A DNA stretch of 64,000 nt. Source: Cryobacterium lactosi. GTDB lineage: Bacteria; Actinomycetota; Actinomycetes; Actinomycetales; Microbacteriaceae. The translations under genes and the position numbers were made by a program. The notes beneath the pieces are model-generated. The model worked only from the letters and a program-made list of their open reading frames with translations, was not told where the DNA came from and searched no databases. Below, in pieces: positions 1 to 10,628 of this stretch. The stretch covers positions 1-64,000 of the forward strand of contig NZ_SOHM01000041.1 of NCBI RefSeq assembly GCF_004403945.1, in the 5' to 3' direction. Within the stretch, counting starts at the first letter, position 1. Every line of letters starts with the position of its first letter.

Positions 1-128
1 CGCTCGCGGGCGCGGCCGGCTCCCGTCAGGCCAGGGCTGGATGCCCGGCGGGCAGCGCGTGGCGCTCGCGGGCGCGGCCGGCTCCCGTCAGGCCAGGGCT
101 GGATGCCCGGCGGGCAGCGCGTGGCGCT
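1..128. repeat. 62-bp tandem duplication at the window edge
   Basis: Positions 1-66 are repeated at 63-128, an exact 62-bp period. The unit contains the stop codon and last codons of the minus-strand gene ending at 88, so the copy further left duplicates sequence just after that gene's stop. 62 is not a multiple of 3, so the duplication does not extend the protein in frame. The array may continue beyond the left edge, where it cannot be seen. Confidence 0.9.
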
Positions 129-717
129 GGCCGGCGGCGTGGAGCTTGAGGTTCTTCGCTTCCCAGTCCCCCAGCGCCTGGCGTACCGGACCCAGGGCAC
201 GGGTCTCGGGGCAGGCTGCGACCGATTTGCCGCATCCGCAACGCTGCGGGTCTGCCGGGGTCGCCCGGTGTAGCTGGTCGATCTGCCAGAGCACGGCCAT
301 CGCGGCATCCGTGCGGCGCTGGCCCAGCTCTGCCTTGCGCTCGGCACGCTTGAGCACCTCGGTCTCGAGCAGGCCGCGCAGCCCGGCGTCCGGGCCGCGG
401 TCGAAGCGGCCGGCCACGATGCCGGTGAGCTCGGCGACCTGGGCGGCGAGCGCGGCGATCTCGGCGTCACGTTCGGCGATCGTGGCGGTCGTCGTGGTTT
501 CGACATCGTGCAGAGTCTGCTGCTGCGCGGCGAACTGTCCCAGCCACAGCTGGATGTGGTCGGCGTCGCGCTGCTCGGCCTTCTCCGCGCCGAGGTGGCG
601 CAGGCAGTGCGTGCACACCACCTGGTCGGTCGCCGAGCCGAAGTGGAACGGTTGCAGTGACTGGCAGCAGAAGCACTGTGCCAGCACATTGACATACAAC
701 GGATACGAGTGGGCCAC
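88..717 (-). CDS. Hypothetical protein with Cys pairs and central coiled coil
   Basis: A 209-residue protein I do not recognise. Near the N-terminus are closely spaced cysteines (CFCC and, about 18 residues later, CTHC) that look like a metal-binding knuckle. A Glu/Ala-rich stretch likely to form a coiled coil follows, then a second Cys group (CGCG...C) near residue 165. There is no signal peptide or membrane segment. I place the start at the GTG at 717 because a GGAG lies seven bases upstream; a longer GTG start at 768 exists. The gene follows the DinB gene on the same strand and ends inside the tandem repeat. Function is unknown. Confidence 0.55.
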   Translation of the reverse strand: MAHSYPLYVNVLAQCFCCQSLQPFHFGSATDQVVCTHCLRHLGAEKAEQRDADHIQLWLGQFAAQQQTLHDVETTTTATIAERDAEIAALAAQVAELTGIVAGRFDRGPDAGLRGLLETEVLKRAERKAELGQRRTDAAMAVLWQIDQLHRATPADPQRCGCGKSVAACPETRALGPVRQALGDWEAKNLKLHAAGQRHALPAGHPALA

Positions 718-771
718 AGGCTCTCCAGGGTCGAGGTGCTGCCCCGAGCCTAGCCGGGCGGCCGGCACGGC

Positions 772-1287
772 TCAGTGCAGGCCGGCCCGGTGCGCCAGCC
801 CGCGCACGAACGCGGCCTGGCCGGCGTGCTCGAGGTCGTCGCCGATCACGCTGACCAGCCGCACGGCCACGGTCACCGGCGGCGTCCAGCGGGTGTCGAC
901 CACGCGGCTGAAGTCGTCTTCGCGCAGGGTGCCCAGGTAGGCGATGGTGCGCTCGTGCACCGCGTCGAAGTAGCCGCGCAGCAGGTCGGACCCGGCCCGC
1001 ACGGCCGCGACCTCGCCCGCGCTCTGGCGGTACCCGGTGGCACCGACGGCGAAGGGCAGATTGAAGCGCTTCTGCCAGCCCTCGGTCGTCCAGAGCTGGG
1101 GCTCGCCCATGAGGTCGGCGACGTGGTCGTCCTGCACCCGGGTGAGATGCCAGACCAGCCAGGCGATGGTGTTCGCCTCGGGGTCGGCGCGGAACTCGAG
1201 CAGATCGGACCCGGCGCCCACGAGCACGGCATGCACCGCCTCCTGCACCCGGCCGAAGGCATCCGTCATCAGGTCGGTCGACAGCAT
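772..1287 (-). CDS. DinB/DUF664-type four-helix protein
   Basis: A 171-residue protein of the DinB/YfiT four-helix-bundle superfamily. These are small, usually cytoplasmic, metal-binding proteins; some are thiol (bacillithiol or mycothiol) transferases and many are uncharacterised. Supporting features are the pattern WHLTRVQDDHV near residue 50, with conserved His residues that would bind metal, and a late GDDLEHAGQ segment supplying the third His. The start is the ATG at 1285-1287, with GGAGG six bases upstream; the longer reading frame has no ribosome site. It is unrelated in sequence detail to the second DinB gene at 26035. Confidence 0.75.
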   Translation of the reverse strand: MLSTDLMTDAFGRVQEAVHAVLVGAGSDLLEFRADPEANTIAWLVWHLTRVQDDHVADLMGEPQLWTTEGWQKRFNLPFAVGATGYRQSAGEVAAVRAGSDLLRGYFDAVHERTIAYLGTLREDDFSRVVDTRWTPPVTVAVRLVSVIGDDLEHAGQAAFVRGLAHRAGLH

Positions 1288-1447
1288 TCGGTACCTCCAG
1301 GGGTTTGATGCCCACCCTAGTCCGACGAGGGCTGATCGGAGCTGCGCGGGTACAGCGCCGGTGCGTGGGCGGCGCGCCACGCGCGTACCGGCGCCGCTCC
1401 CGCGCGTCGTCCGACGCCGGAGCGCATCCGGCCGGCCGAGCCGTCAC

Positions 1448-1465
1448 TGTCTCGTATACGAGACA
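1448..1465. promoter_or_regulatory. 18-bp perfect palindrome, candidate hut operator
   Basis: TGTCTCGTATACGAGACA reads the same on both strands over all 18 bases and lies about 55 bases upstream of hutH, in the only sizeable gap before the operon. The GTATAC core with symmetrical flanks resembles operators of GntR/FadR-type repressors. No regulator gene lies next to it in the window, so the binding protein is unknown. Confidence 0.6.
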
Positions 1466-1518
1466 CGAACCGGGCGAAAGCCGCTGCGCCGACGGCCGTG
1501 CAGGAGTCAGATAGGAGC

Positions 1519-3099
1519 ATGCACACCGTCGACACCGTCCTGCCCGCCGCCAGTACCGCTCCGGCCCCCGTCACCGTGGGCACCGGCCCGGTCTCGGTGG
1601 CGGATGTCGTGGCCGTCGCCCGCCGCGACGCCCCGGTGCTCCTCGGCGATGACGCCCGCGCCGCCGTGGCCGCCAGCCGGGCCACCATCGAGGTGCTCGC
1701 CACCGACGTGCAACCGCACTACGGCATCTCCACCGGGTTCGGCGCCCTGGCCACGACCTTCATCACCGCGGCCGACCGCACCCGGCTGCAGCAGAGCCTG
1801 GTGCGCTCGCACGCGGCCGGGTCCGGCGCCGAGGTGGAACGGGAGACCGTGCGCGCGCTGATGCTGCTGCGCCTGTCGACCCTGCTCACCGGCCGCACGG
1901 GCATCCGCCTGTCGACGGCCGAGGCGTACGCCGGTCTGCTCAACGCCGGCATCACCCCGATCGTGCGCGAGTACGGCTCGCTCGGCTGCTCGGGCGATCT
2001 GGCCCCGCTGGCGCACTGCGCGCTGGCGCTCATGGGCGAGGGCACCGTGCGCGATGCCGCCGGCACCGAGCTGCCCGCCGCCGACGCCCTCGCCGCCGCC
2101 GGCCTCGAGCCTGTGCTGCTGGCCGAGAAGGAGGGCCTGGCCCTCATCAACGGCACCGACGGCATGCTCGGCCAGCTCAGCCTGGCCCTGCACGACCTGC
2201 ACACCCTGCTCGCCACCGCCGATGTGGCCGCGGCGATGAGCATCGAGGCACTGCTCGGCACGGATGCCACCTTCGCCGCCGACCTGGCCGGCCTCCGCCC
2301 GCAGCTTGGCCAGCAGGCCTCCGCCGCCAACCTCCGCCAGCTGCTCGCCGGCTCCCCCATCGTGGCCAGCCACAAGGGCCCGGAGTGCACCCGGGTGCAG
2401 GATGCCTACTCGCTGCGCTGCGCCCCGCAGGTGCACGGCGCCGCCCGCGACACGATCGACCACGCGAGCCGCATCGCCGAGCGCGAACTGGCCAGCGCCA
2501 TCGACAATCCCGTCGTCACGATCGACGGCCGCGTCGAATCCAACGGCAACTTCCACGGCGCCCCGGTCGCCTACGTGCTCGACTTCCTCGCCATCGCCGT
2601 GGCCGACGTCGCGAGCATGTCCGAGCGGCGCACCGACCGGATGCTCGACCCGGCCCGCAGCAACGGCCTGCCCGCGTTCCTCGCCCACGACGTGGGGGTC
2701 GACTCGGGCCTGATGATCGCCCAATACACCGCCGCTGGCATCGTCTCCGAGCTCAAGCGCCTCGCCGTGCCGGCCTCGGTCGACTCGATCCCGTCCTCGG
2801 CCATGCAGGAGGACCACGTCTCGATGGGCTGGCACGCCGCCCGCAAGCTGCGCACCGGCATCGACGGGCTCGCCAGGGTGCTCGGCATCGAGGTCGTGAC
2901 CGCGAGCCGCGCCCTCGACCTGCGCGCACCCCTCACGCCCGGCCCCGCCACCGGCGCCGTGGTCGCCGAGGTGCGCCGCGAGGTCGCCGGCCCCGGCCCC
3001 GACCGGTTCCTCTCCCCCGACATCGAATCCGTCGCCGCCTCCGTGAGGAGCGGTGCCGTGCTCGCCGCCGCGCAGACCACGACCGGCCCGCTCTACTAG
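1519..3099 (+). CDS. hutH: Histidine ammonia-lyase
   Basis: Converts L-histidine to trans-urocanate and ammonia, the first step of histidine degradation, in the cytoplasm. The 526-residue length suits the MIO-dependent aromatic ammonia-lyases. The N-terminal HYGISTGFG carries the catalytic Tyr. The self-cyclising triad lies in [14 protein letters not shown] and reads Cys157-Ser158-Gly159 where textbook enzymes have Ala-Ser-Gly. Later conserved blocks include the [12 protein letters not shown] segment. I use the ATG at 1519; an in-frame GTG at 1498 would add seven residues. First gene of the hut operon, with the 18-bp palindrome upstream as the likely control site. Confidence 0.95.
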   Translation: MHTVDTVLPAASTAPAPVTVGTGPVSVADVVAVARRDAPVLLGDDARAAVAASRATIEVLATDVQPHYGISTGFGALATTFITAADRTRLQQSLVRSHAAGSGAEVERETVRALMLLRLSTLLTGRTGIRLSTAEAYAGLLNAGITPIVREYGSLGCSGDLAPLAHCALALMGEGTVRDAAGTELPAADALAAAGLEPVLLAEKEGLALINGTDGMLGQLSLALHDLHTLLATADVAAAMSIEALLGTDATFAADLAGLRPQLGQQASAANLRQLLAGSPIVASHKGPECTRVQDAYSLRCAPQVHGAARDTIDHASRIAERELASAIDNPVVTIDGRVESNGNFHGAPVAYVLDFLAIAVADVASMSERRTDRMLDPARSNGLPAFLAHDVGVDSGLMIAQYTAAGIVSELKRLAVPASVDSIPSSAMQEDHVSMGWHAARKLRTGIDGLARVLGIEVVTASRALDLRAPLTPGPATGAVVAEVRREVAGPGPDRFLSPDIESVAASVRSGAVLAAAQTTTGPLY

Positions 3100-3155
3100 T
3101 CCGCCCGCATCCCCACGCATCCGCACGCTCAGCTCTCGAGAAAGCAGAACCGCTC

Positions 3156-4905
<1,750 letters not shown>

Positions 4906-4913
<8 letters not shown>

Positions 4914-6114
4914 CCTCGTCGCCCACGGCGTGCTGGCCGGGCTCGACGAAATCGCCGGCACCGGTCGCGACCTCCGGGCCGGCGGCTACTCACGGCACCT
5001 CTGGCAGAGCGCCGACCTCGAGCTGCGGGCCTGGTTCACCGAACGTGCCGAGCGGCTGGGCCTCGGCGTGGAGGTGGACCGCAACGGCAACACCTGGGCC
5101 TGGTGGGGCGCACCGGGTCCGGATGCCGTGGTGGTCGGCAGCCACCTCGACTCCGTGCCCGGCGGCGGCGCCTACGACGGGCCGCTCGGCGTGGTCTCCG
5201 CGCTCGAGGCCGTCGCCCGACTGCAGGCCGCCGGCTTCACGCCCAGCCGGCCCTGCGCGGTCCTGGTCTTCGCCGAGGAGGAGGGTTCCCGCTTCGGCGT
5301 GGCCTGCCTGGGCTCCCGGTTGCTCTCCGGCGCCATCGACCCCAACCGGGCCCGCGCCCTCACCGACCGGGCCGGCATCACCCTCGGCGAGGCCGCTGCG
5401 ACGGCCGGACTCGACCCCGCGCACCTGGGCCGGGACCAGGAGGCCCTGGACCGCATCGGCATATTCCTTGAACTGCATGTGGAGCAGGGCCGGGGACTGA
5501 TCGACCTGGGTGAGCCCCTCGCGGTGGCTTCGTCGATCCTCGCGCACGGCCGCTGGCGGCTGAGCTTCACCGGGCAGGGCAACCACGCCGGTGCCACCCC
5601 GATGGCCGACCGGCGTGACCCGATGGTCGCGGCCGCGCACGCCATAGTGGCCGTGCAGGAGGCGGCCCTGGCCAACCCCGGATCCCGCGCCACCGTCGGC
5701 CGCATCGAAGCCGTGCCCGGCGGCACCAACGTGATCCCCTCCGTCGTGCACGCCTGGCTGGATGCGCGCGCCGACACCGACGCCCAGGCCCGCGCCGTGG
5801 TGGCCGAGATCGCCGCCCGCGTCCAGGCGCCGCACCACGGATGTTCCACCTCCGTGGTGGAGGAGTCCTGGACGAGCACCGTCACCTTCGACCCCGAGTT
5901 GGCCGCCCGGCTCGCCCTCACGCTCGGCGGGCTGCCCGCGCTGGCCACGGGCGCCGGCCACGATGCCGGGGTGCTCGCCGCCCGCGTGCCCACCGCGATG
6001 CTGTTCGTGCGCAACCCCACCGGCATCTCGCACGCGCCCGACGAGTTCGCCACCCTCGAAGACTGCCTCGCCGGCGTCGAAGCCCTGGACACCCTGCTGC
6101 GGGAGCTGCTGTGA
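4906..6114 (+). CDS. M20-family amidohydrolase, likely N-formylglutamate deformylase
   Basis: A 402-residue zinc peptidase-like hydrolase of the allantoate/N-carbamoyl-amino-acid amidohydrolase group. Visible metal and catalytic motifs are [18 protein letters not shown], the [10 protein letters not shown] pair of acidic residues, ELHVEQG, and a late GAGHDAG. The family cleaves an N-carbamoyl, N-formyl or related group from an amino acid. Its place between hutU and hutF, with no hutG or hutE in the window, argues that it removes formate from N-formyl-L-glutamate as the last step of histidine breakdown. That role is inferred from context. It overlaps hutU by 8 bases and hutF by 4, so translation is probably coupled. 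Confidence 0.85.
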
Positions 6115-7526
6115 CCGCGCCGCCGGTTGCGACCTACTGGTGCGAGTCGCTGCTGGTCGACGGCGTTGTCACCGCCGGCGTCCGCCTGAGCATCGGCGCC
6201 GACGGCCGGATCTCCAGCCGTGTCGACGATCTTCCCGCCGAGCCCGGCGACATCCGCCTCGGCACCGTGCTGCCCGGCCTCGCCAACGCACATTCGCACG
6301 CGTTCCACCGGGCGCTCCGCGGCCGCACCCACGACCAGGGCGGCGACTTCTGGCGCTGGCGGGAGTCCATGTACGCCGTCGCCCTGGCGCTCACCCCCGA
6401 ACGCTACCTGCAGCTGGCCCGGGCGGTCTTCGCCGAGATGCTCGTCAGCGGCTACACCGCCGTGGGCGAGTTCCACTACCTGCACCACCAGGCCGACGGC
6501 ACCCCCTATCCGCAGGCGCACGCCATGGAGCTCGCTCTGGCGACGGCCGCCCGCGAGGTGGGCATCCGCCTGGTGCTGCTGGACACCAGCTACCTGGCCG
6601 GCGGCCTCGAGACCCCGCTGCGCCCCGAGCAACAGGGCTTCAGCGACGGGTCTGCTGCCGGCTGGCTGGAACGGTGGGCGCGGCTGCGCGAGACTCTCGC
6701 AGCGGATGCCGCGGGCCGGCCGAACGAGCCGGCTCTGGTCACCCTCGGCGCCGCACTGCACTCGGTGCGGGCGGTGCCGCGTGACGCCATGCGGCAGATC
6801 CTGGCCGGGCTGCCGGCCGAGGTGCCACTGCACATCCACCTCTCCGAGCAGCCGCAGGAGAACTCCGACTGCCTGGCCGTCCACGGCGTTACCCCGACGG
6901 CGCTCCTCGACGGCCTCGGGGCGCTCACCCCGCGGCTGAGCGTCGTGCACGCCACCCACCTCAGCGACGACGACCTCCGGATGCTCGGCCGCACCGGTGT
7001 CTCCGTGGTGATGTGCCCGAGCACCGAGGCCGACCTCGGCGACGGTATCGGCCGCGCCAGGGAGCTGGCCGCCGCGGGCAGCCCGATCGCCCTGGGCTCC
7101 GACCAGAACGCCGTCATCGACCCGTTCCTGGAGATGCGCGGCCTGGAGATGGGCGAGCGCCTGGCCGCGGGCAGCCGGGGCCGGTTCACCCCCGCGGCGC
7201 TGCTGCGGGCCGCCGGCGCCGACGGGTACGCCGCGCTGGGCCTCGGCCCGGCACGCCTGGCCACGGGTGACCCGGCCGACCTCGTCGAGGTCGACGCCCA
7301 CAGCATCCGCACCCTGGGCGCCCGGCCCGGCCAACTGGTGCTCGCCGCCACGGCGGCCGACGTACGGCGGGTGATCGTGGCCGGCCGGCTCGTGGCCGAC
7401 AGCGGCCGGCTCGTGGGCACCCCCGCGGCCGCATCCGCGCCCGCCGGCTCCCCCGCCGCGCTACTCCGGGACGCGCTCGACACCCTCGACGCCCGCCCGT
7501 CCGCCGAAGCCCCGAGCCCCGCGTGA
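6111..7526 (+). CDS. hutF: Formimidoylglutamate deiminase
   Basis: Hydrolyses N-formimidoyl-L-glutamate to N-formyl-L-glutamate and ammonia. The 471-residue protein is an amidohydrolase-superfamily TIM barrel. Features are the metal-binding HSHAFHRALRGR, the strand HIHLSEQ, VHATHLSDDD, and the late LGSDQNA containing the catalytic Asp. The family is distinguished from guanine deaminases by the THDQGGDFWRWRESMY block. The GTG at 6111 overlaps the preceding stop. HutF defines the five-step HutF/deformylase route, which agrees with the neighbouring M20 hydrolase and the absence of formimidoylglutamase (HutG). Confidence 0.93.
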   Translation: MTAPPVATYWCESLLVDGVVTAGVRLSIGADGRISSRVDDLPAEPGDIRLGTVLPGLANAHSHAFHRALRGRTHDQGGDFWRWRESMYAVALALTPERYLQLARAVFAEMLVSGYTAVGEFHYLHHQADGTPYPQAHAMELALATAAREVGIRLVLLDTSYLAGGLETPLRPEQQGFSDGSAAGWLERWARLRETLAADAAGRPNEPALVTLGAALHSVRAVPRDAMRQILAGLPAEVPLHIHLSEQPQENSDCLAVHGVTPTALLDGLGALTPRLSVVHATHLSDDDLRMLGRTGVSVVMCPSTEADLGDGIGRARELAAAGSPIALGSDQNAVIDPFLEMRGLEMGERLAAGSRGRFTPAALLRAAGADGYAALGLGPARLATGDPADLVEVDAHSIRTLGARPGQLVLAATAADVRRVIVAGRLVADSGRLVGTPAAASAPAGSPAALLRDALDTLDARPSAEAPSPA

Positions 7527-7543
7527 CCTCCCCCGCCCGGCCC

Positions 7544-7608
7544 TACTGTTCCCCGTGCGGACACTTGTGGCCGGCGCACCGGGCACAATTGTCCGCAACG
7601 GACACAGT
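7544..7608. repeat. Dispersed palindromic repeat, copy A
   Basis: One of four related ~65-bp imperfect palindromes in the window (others at 20387, 25955 and 26637). Its left arm begins ACTGTTCCCCGTGCGGAC, identical over 18 bases to copy D. It sits in the 148-bp gap between hutF and hutI, the only large gap inside the hut operon, and could act as an RNA stem-loop there. Confidence 0.7.
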
Positions 7609-7674
7609 CGCATCGGGTCACGCTCTTCCCCACCCGACTCCCCCCGTTCACCTCCCCGACCGGAAGGCCTCACG

Positions 7675-8874
7675 ATGACCGCCGAACTGCTCACCGGGAT
7701 CGCCGAGCTCACCACGCAGGCCGCCGAGTTCAGCCACGACGACGACCGGCTCCGGGATGCCGCGCTCGTGATCGAGAACGGCCGCATCGCCTGGATCGGG
7801 CCGGCCGCCGAGGCGCCCGCCGCCGACAGCGTCGTGGATGTGCACGGTCGGGCGGTACTGCCGGGCTGGGTCGACACCCACAGCCACCTGGTTTTCGCGG
7901 GCGACCGGGCCGCCGAGTTCGAGGCCCGGATGGCCGGGCAGAGATATACCGCCGGCGGCATAGTCAGCACGATGATGGCGACCCGGGCCGCGAGCGAAGC
8001 CCACCTCATCGCCAATGCCCGACGCCTTCGCCGGGACGCCGAGGCCCAGGGCACCACATTCCTGGAGACCAAGACCGGCTACGGCCTCGACCTGGCCAGT
8101 GAACTCCGCAGCGCCAAAGCGGCCGCGGAGGTGGCCGACGTGGTCAGCTTCCTCGGTGCCCACGTGGTGCCGCCGGGGATCGACCGTCGGGACTACCTCG
8201 ACCTGGTGACCGGCCCGATGCTGACTGCCGTGACCCCGCACGTGGACTTCATCGACGCCTTCTGCGAGACCGGAGCGTTCGACGTCGAGGAGTGCCGGGA
8301 GGTGCTGCTGGCCGGCCGGGCCGCCGGGCTGGGCCTGCGTCTGCACGGCAACCAGCTCGGCTCCAGTGGTGGTGTGCGCCTCGCCGTGGAGTTGGGCTGC
8401 GCCAGCGTGGACCATTGCAACCACCTGGACGACGCCGACATCGACGCCCTGGCCGGCTCGAACACCGTGGCCACCCTGCTGCCGGCCTGCGACCTGTCCA
8501 CCAGGGAGCCGTTCCCGCCCGCCCGCCGGTTGCTCGACGCCGGCGCTCACATCGCCCTGGCCAGCAACTGCAACCCCGGCACCTCGTACACCACGTCGAT
8601 GCCCTTCTGCGTGGCGACGGCGGTGCTGCAGATGGGCCTGACCGTGCGGGAGGCGGTCTGGGCGGCCACCCGCGGCGCGGCGCGGGCGGTCGGCCGCGAG
8701 CACGGGCCGGATGCCGTCGGCTCCCTCCGGATCGGCGGCCGGGCCGACCTGCAGGTGCTCGACGCCCCCTCGGTGGCGCATCTGGCCTACCGGCCGGGCA
8801 TGCAGCTCTGCGTCGCCACCTGGACCGAGGGAGTGCGTGCCCGCCCCCTCGCGAACCGTGACCTAAGCACCTAA
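7675..8874 (+). CDS. hutI: Imidazolonepropionase
   Basis: Opens the ring of 4-imidazolone-5-propionate to give N-formimidoyl-L-glutamate, the substrate of HutF. The 399-residue amidohydrolase-fold enzyme shows the metal ligands in DTHSHLVFAGDRAAEF, then KTGYGLDL, HGNQLGSSGG, DHCNHLDDAD and ASNCNPGTSYT, all family hallmarks. The ATG at 7675 follows GGAAGG at a suitable distance; the longer frame upstream runs through the repeat and is not used. Last gene of the hut operon. The 148-bp gap and repeat before it may lower or separate its expression. Confidence 0.95.
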   Translation: MTAELLTGIAELTTQAAEFSHDDDRLRDAALVIENGRIAWIGPAAEAPAADSVVDVHGRAVLPGWVDTHSHLVFAGDRAAEFEARMAGQRYTAGGIVSTMMATRAASEAHLIANARRLRRDAEAQGTTFLETKTGYGLDLASELRSAKAAAEVADVVSFLGAHVVPPGIDRRDYLDLVTGPMLTAVTPHVDFIDAFCETGAFDVEECREVLLAGRAAGLGLRLHGNQLGSSGGVRLAVELGCASVDHCNHLDDADIDALAGSNTVATLLPACDLSTREPFPPARRLLDAGAHIALASNCNPGTSYTTSMPFCVATAVLQMGLTVREAVWAATRGAARAVGREHGPDAVGSLRIGGRADLQVLDAPSVAHLAYRPGMQLCVATWTEGVRARPLANRDLST

Positions 8875-8877
8875 AAA

Positions 8878-8910
8878 CGCGAAAGTCTGGTGCTCAGCTC
8901 ACAGTTCGCG
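8878..8910. terminator. Weak stem-loop between convergent hutI and murE
   Basis: CGCGAA at 8878-8883 pairs with TTCGCG at 8905-8910 in the 38-bp gap between two convergent genes. The stem is short and there is no clear T-tract, so this is only a candidate bidirectional terminator. Confidence 0.25.
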
Positions 8911-8912
8911 GG

Positions 8913-10481
8913 CTAGGACGTGGGCCAGCCGTGGCGGGCGAGGGCGTCCCGGGCCAGCTCGCGGGCCGAGTACGGCGTGCGCACACCGCGGATGTCGCGG
9001 TAGTCCTGGTGGCCGGGTCCGGCCCAGAGGATGGCGTCGCCGTCCCTGGCCAGGTCGACCGCGTAGTCGATAGCGGCCTCCGGCGGGGAGACCTCCACGA
9101 TCTGCTTGGCGGGGAAGGCCTCCCTGGCGGCGTCCACGAGCATCCGGCGGATGCTGGCCGGGTCTTCGAAGCGGGGGTGGTGGTCGGTGATCACCACAAT
9201 GTCGGAGCCGGCCGCGGCGACGCGGGCCATTTCGGGGCGCTTGACCGGGTCACGGTCGCCGTCGGCTCCGAAGAGCATGATGACCCGGCCGGGGGTCACG
9301 GCCTTGACCGCCCGCAGGGTCTTCTCGAATGCGTCAGAGCTGTGGCCGAAGTCCACGTAGACGCGCGGTCCGGTCGGCCCGGAGACGCTCTCGGTGCGGC
9401 CCGGGATGTACACCTCGATGCCGTCCTGCAGCGCGGCCTGAACGCGGTCGGCGGCGTAGCCGGCCTCGATGGTCATCGCAACGGCGAGCCCGGCGTCGGC
9501 GACGAGGTGGTCACCCAGCAGCGCGACAGTCGTCTCGACCGAGTCGCCGGCCCGGTTCTGCACGCGGAAGCGGGTGCCCTCCGGGAGCGCCTCGAGGATC
9601 TCCAGGCGCCAGTCGGGGTCGGTCGCGGCATCCGCGGAAATCGATGCCACCGGGATCTTCGGCTCGGCCAGCAGCTTCTGGCCCCAGGTGGTTTCCAGGC
9701 TCACGACGGCGGTGCGGGAGCGGTCCGGCCGGAACAGGAGTTCCTTGGCGTCGAAGTAGTTCTCCATGGTGCCGTAATCGTCGAGGTGGTCGATCGAGAG
9801 GTTGGTGAAGCCGGCGACGTCGAAGAGGATGCCGTCGACCCGGCCGTGGGTGAGGCCCTGGGCGCTCACTTCGAGCACCACGGCCTCCACGTGCTGTTCC
9901 TTCATGCGTGCCAGGAGCGCGTGCACGTCGGTGGCCTCGGGGGTGGTCAGGCGGGAGACGAAGACCTCACCGGCGATGTGGCGTTCGGCCGTGGTGGACA
10001 GCCCGGTGACCAGGCCCATCTGGCGCAGCACGGCCTCGAGCACGTAGGCGGTGGTGGTCTTGCCGTTGGTACCGGTGATGCCGAAGATTGTGGGGGCGCC
10101 GTCGGCCGTGCCGTAGATGAAGGCACTGAGCTCGCCCAGCCTGGCGCGCAGATTGTCACTCACGATGACGGGAACGCCGGCCGCGCGGGCCTCGGCCTCG
10201 CCGTCGGCATCCGTGAGCACCGCCACCGCACCGGCCTGCACGGCGCTGTCGGTATAGGCGGCTCCGTGGCCGTTCTTGCCGGGCAGCGCCACGAAGAGAT
10301 CGCCCGGCTGCACGGACTGGGTGGAGAGTGCGATGCCGGTGACGATCGTGCCGGCCTCGGCGGGGGTGCTCGATGTGTCAGCCCGGCCGGCGATGTCCTC
10401 CAGGCGAATCTGCGGCGGGGTGCTCGGCCGCACAACGGGTGGGGTACTTTCGATTGCCAAAACAGACGCCTCCGGATTCAC
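8913..10481 (-). CDS. murE: MurE-type Mur ligase (orphan paralogue)
   Basis: Mur ligases join an amino acid to a UDP-MurNAc peptide with ATP; MurE adds residue 3 of the peptidoglycan stem. The 522-residue protein has the N-terminal Mur domain, the ATP loop GITGTNGKTTTA, the central TTPEATDV block and the C-terminal domain. The residue-3 specificity motif, DNPR in diaminopimelate enzymes, reads HHPR here within TDHHPRFEDP. It lies outside any dcw cluster, so it is probably a second, specialised copy. A GTG start at 10481 agrees with a TAATAT -10 element about 20 bases upstream. The gene symbol names the family; substrate unknown. Confidence 0.85.
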   Translation of the reverse strand: MNPEASVLAIESTPPVVRPSTPPQIRLEDIAGRADTSSTPAEAGTIVTGIALSTQSVQPGDLFVALPGKNGHGAAYTDSAVQAGAVAVLTDADGEAEARAAGVPVIVSDNLRARLGELSAFIYGTADGAPTIFGITGTNGKTTTAYVLEAVLRQMGLVTGLSTTAERHIAGEVFVSRLTTPEATDVHALLARMKEQHVEAVVLEVSAQGLTHGRVDGILFDVAGFTNLSIDHLDDYGTMENYFDAKELLFRPDRSRTAVVSLETTWGQKLLAEPKIPVASISADAATDPDWRLEILEALPEGTRFRVQNRAGDSVETTVALLGDHLVADAGLAVAMTIEAGYAADRVQAALQDGIEVYIPGRTESVSGPTGPRVYVDFGHSSDAFEKTLRAVKAVTPGRVIMLFGADGDRDPVKRPEMARVAAAGSDIVVITDHHPRFEDPASIRRMLVDAAREAFPAKQIVEVSPPEAAIDYAVDLARDGDAILWAGPGHQDYRDIRGVRTPYSARELARDALARHGWPTS

Positions 10482-10499
10482 CCCCCGAATGAGGGCACA

Positions 10500-10526
10500 A
10501 TATTACCGTAAGCGCCCCTCCTGCAA
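10500..10526 (-). promoter_or_regulatory. Candidate promoter of the murE paralogue
   Basis: On the minus strand a TAATAT hexamer (10500-10505) lies about 18 bases before the GTG start, with a TTGCAG hexamer 15 bases upstream of it. It is the most AT-rich spot in the 147-bp gap. The -35 match is poor. Confidence 0.35.
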
Positions 10527-10628
10527 GGGATCTGCGATAGCCCTCCGTTCGGGCACACTCATATGAACTGCATAGAAACCGACCCGGAGCCGGTTGCAGC
10601 GCGGCGGCCCGGCCTGCCCGCGCAAGGC

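Noticed and set aside
1..128. CRISPR array
   Set aside because: Only two directly adjacent copies, with no spacers and no cas genes.
1507..3126. A 539-codon frame opposite hutH
   Set aside because: Composition dominated by Gly, Ala, Asp and Val, as expected from reverse reading of GC-rich codons.
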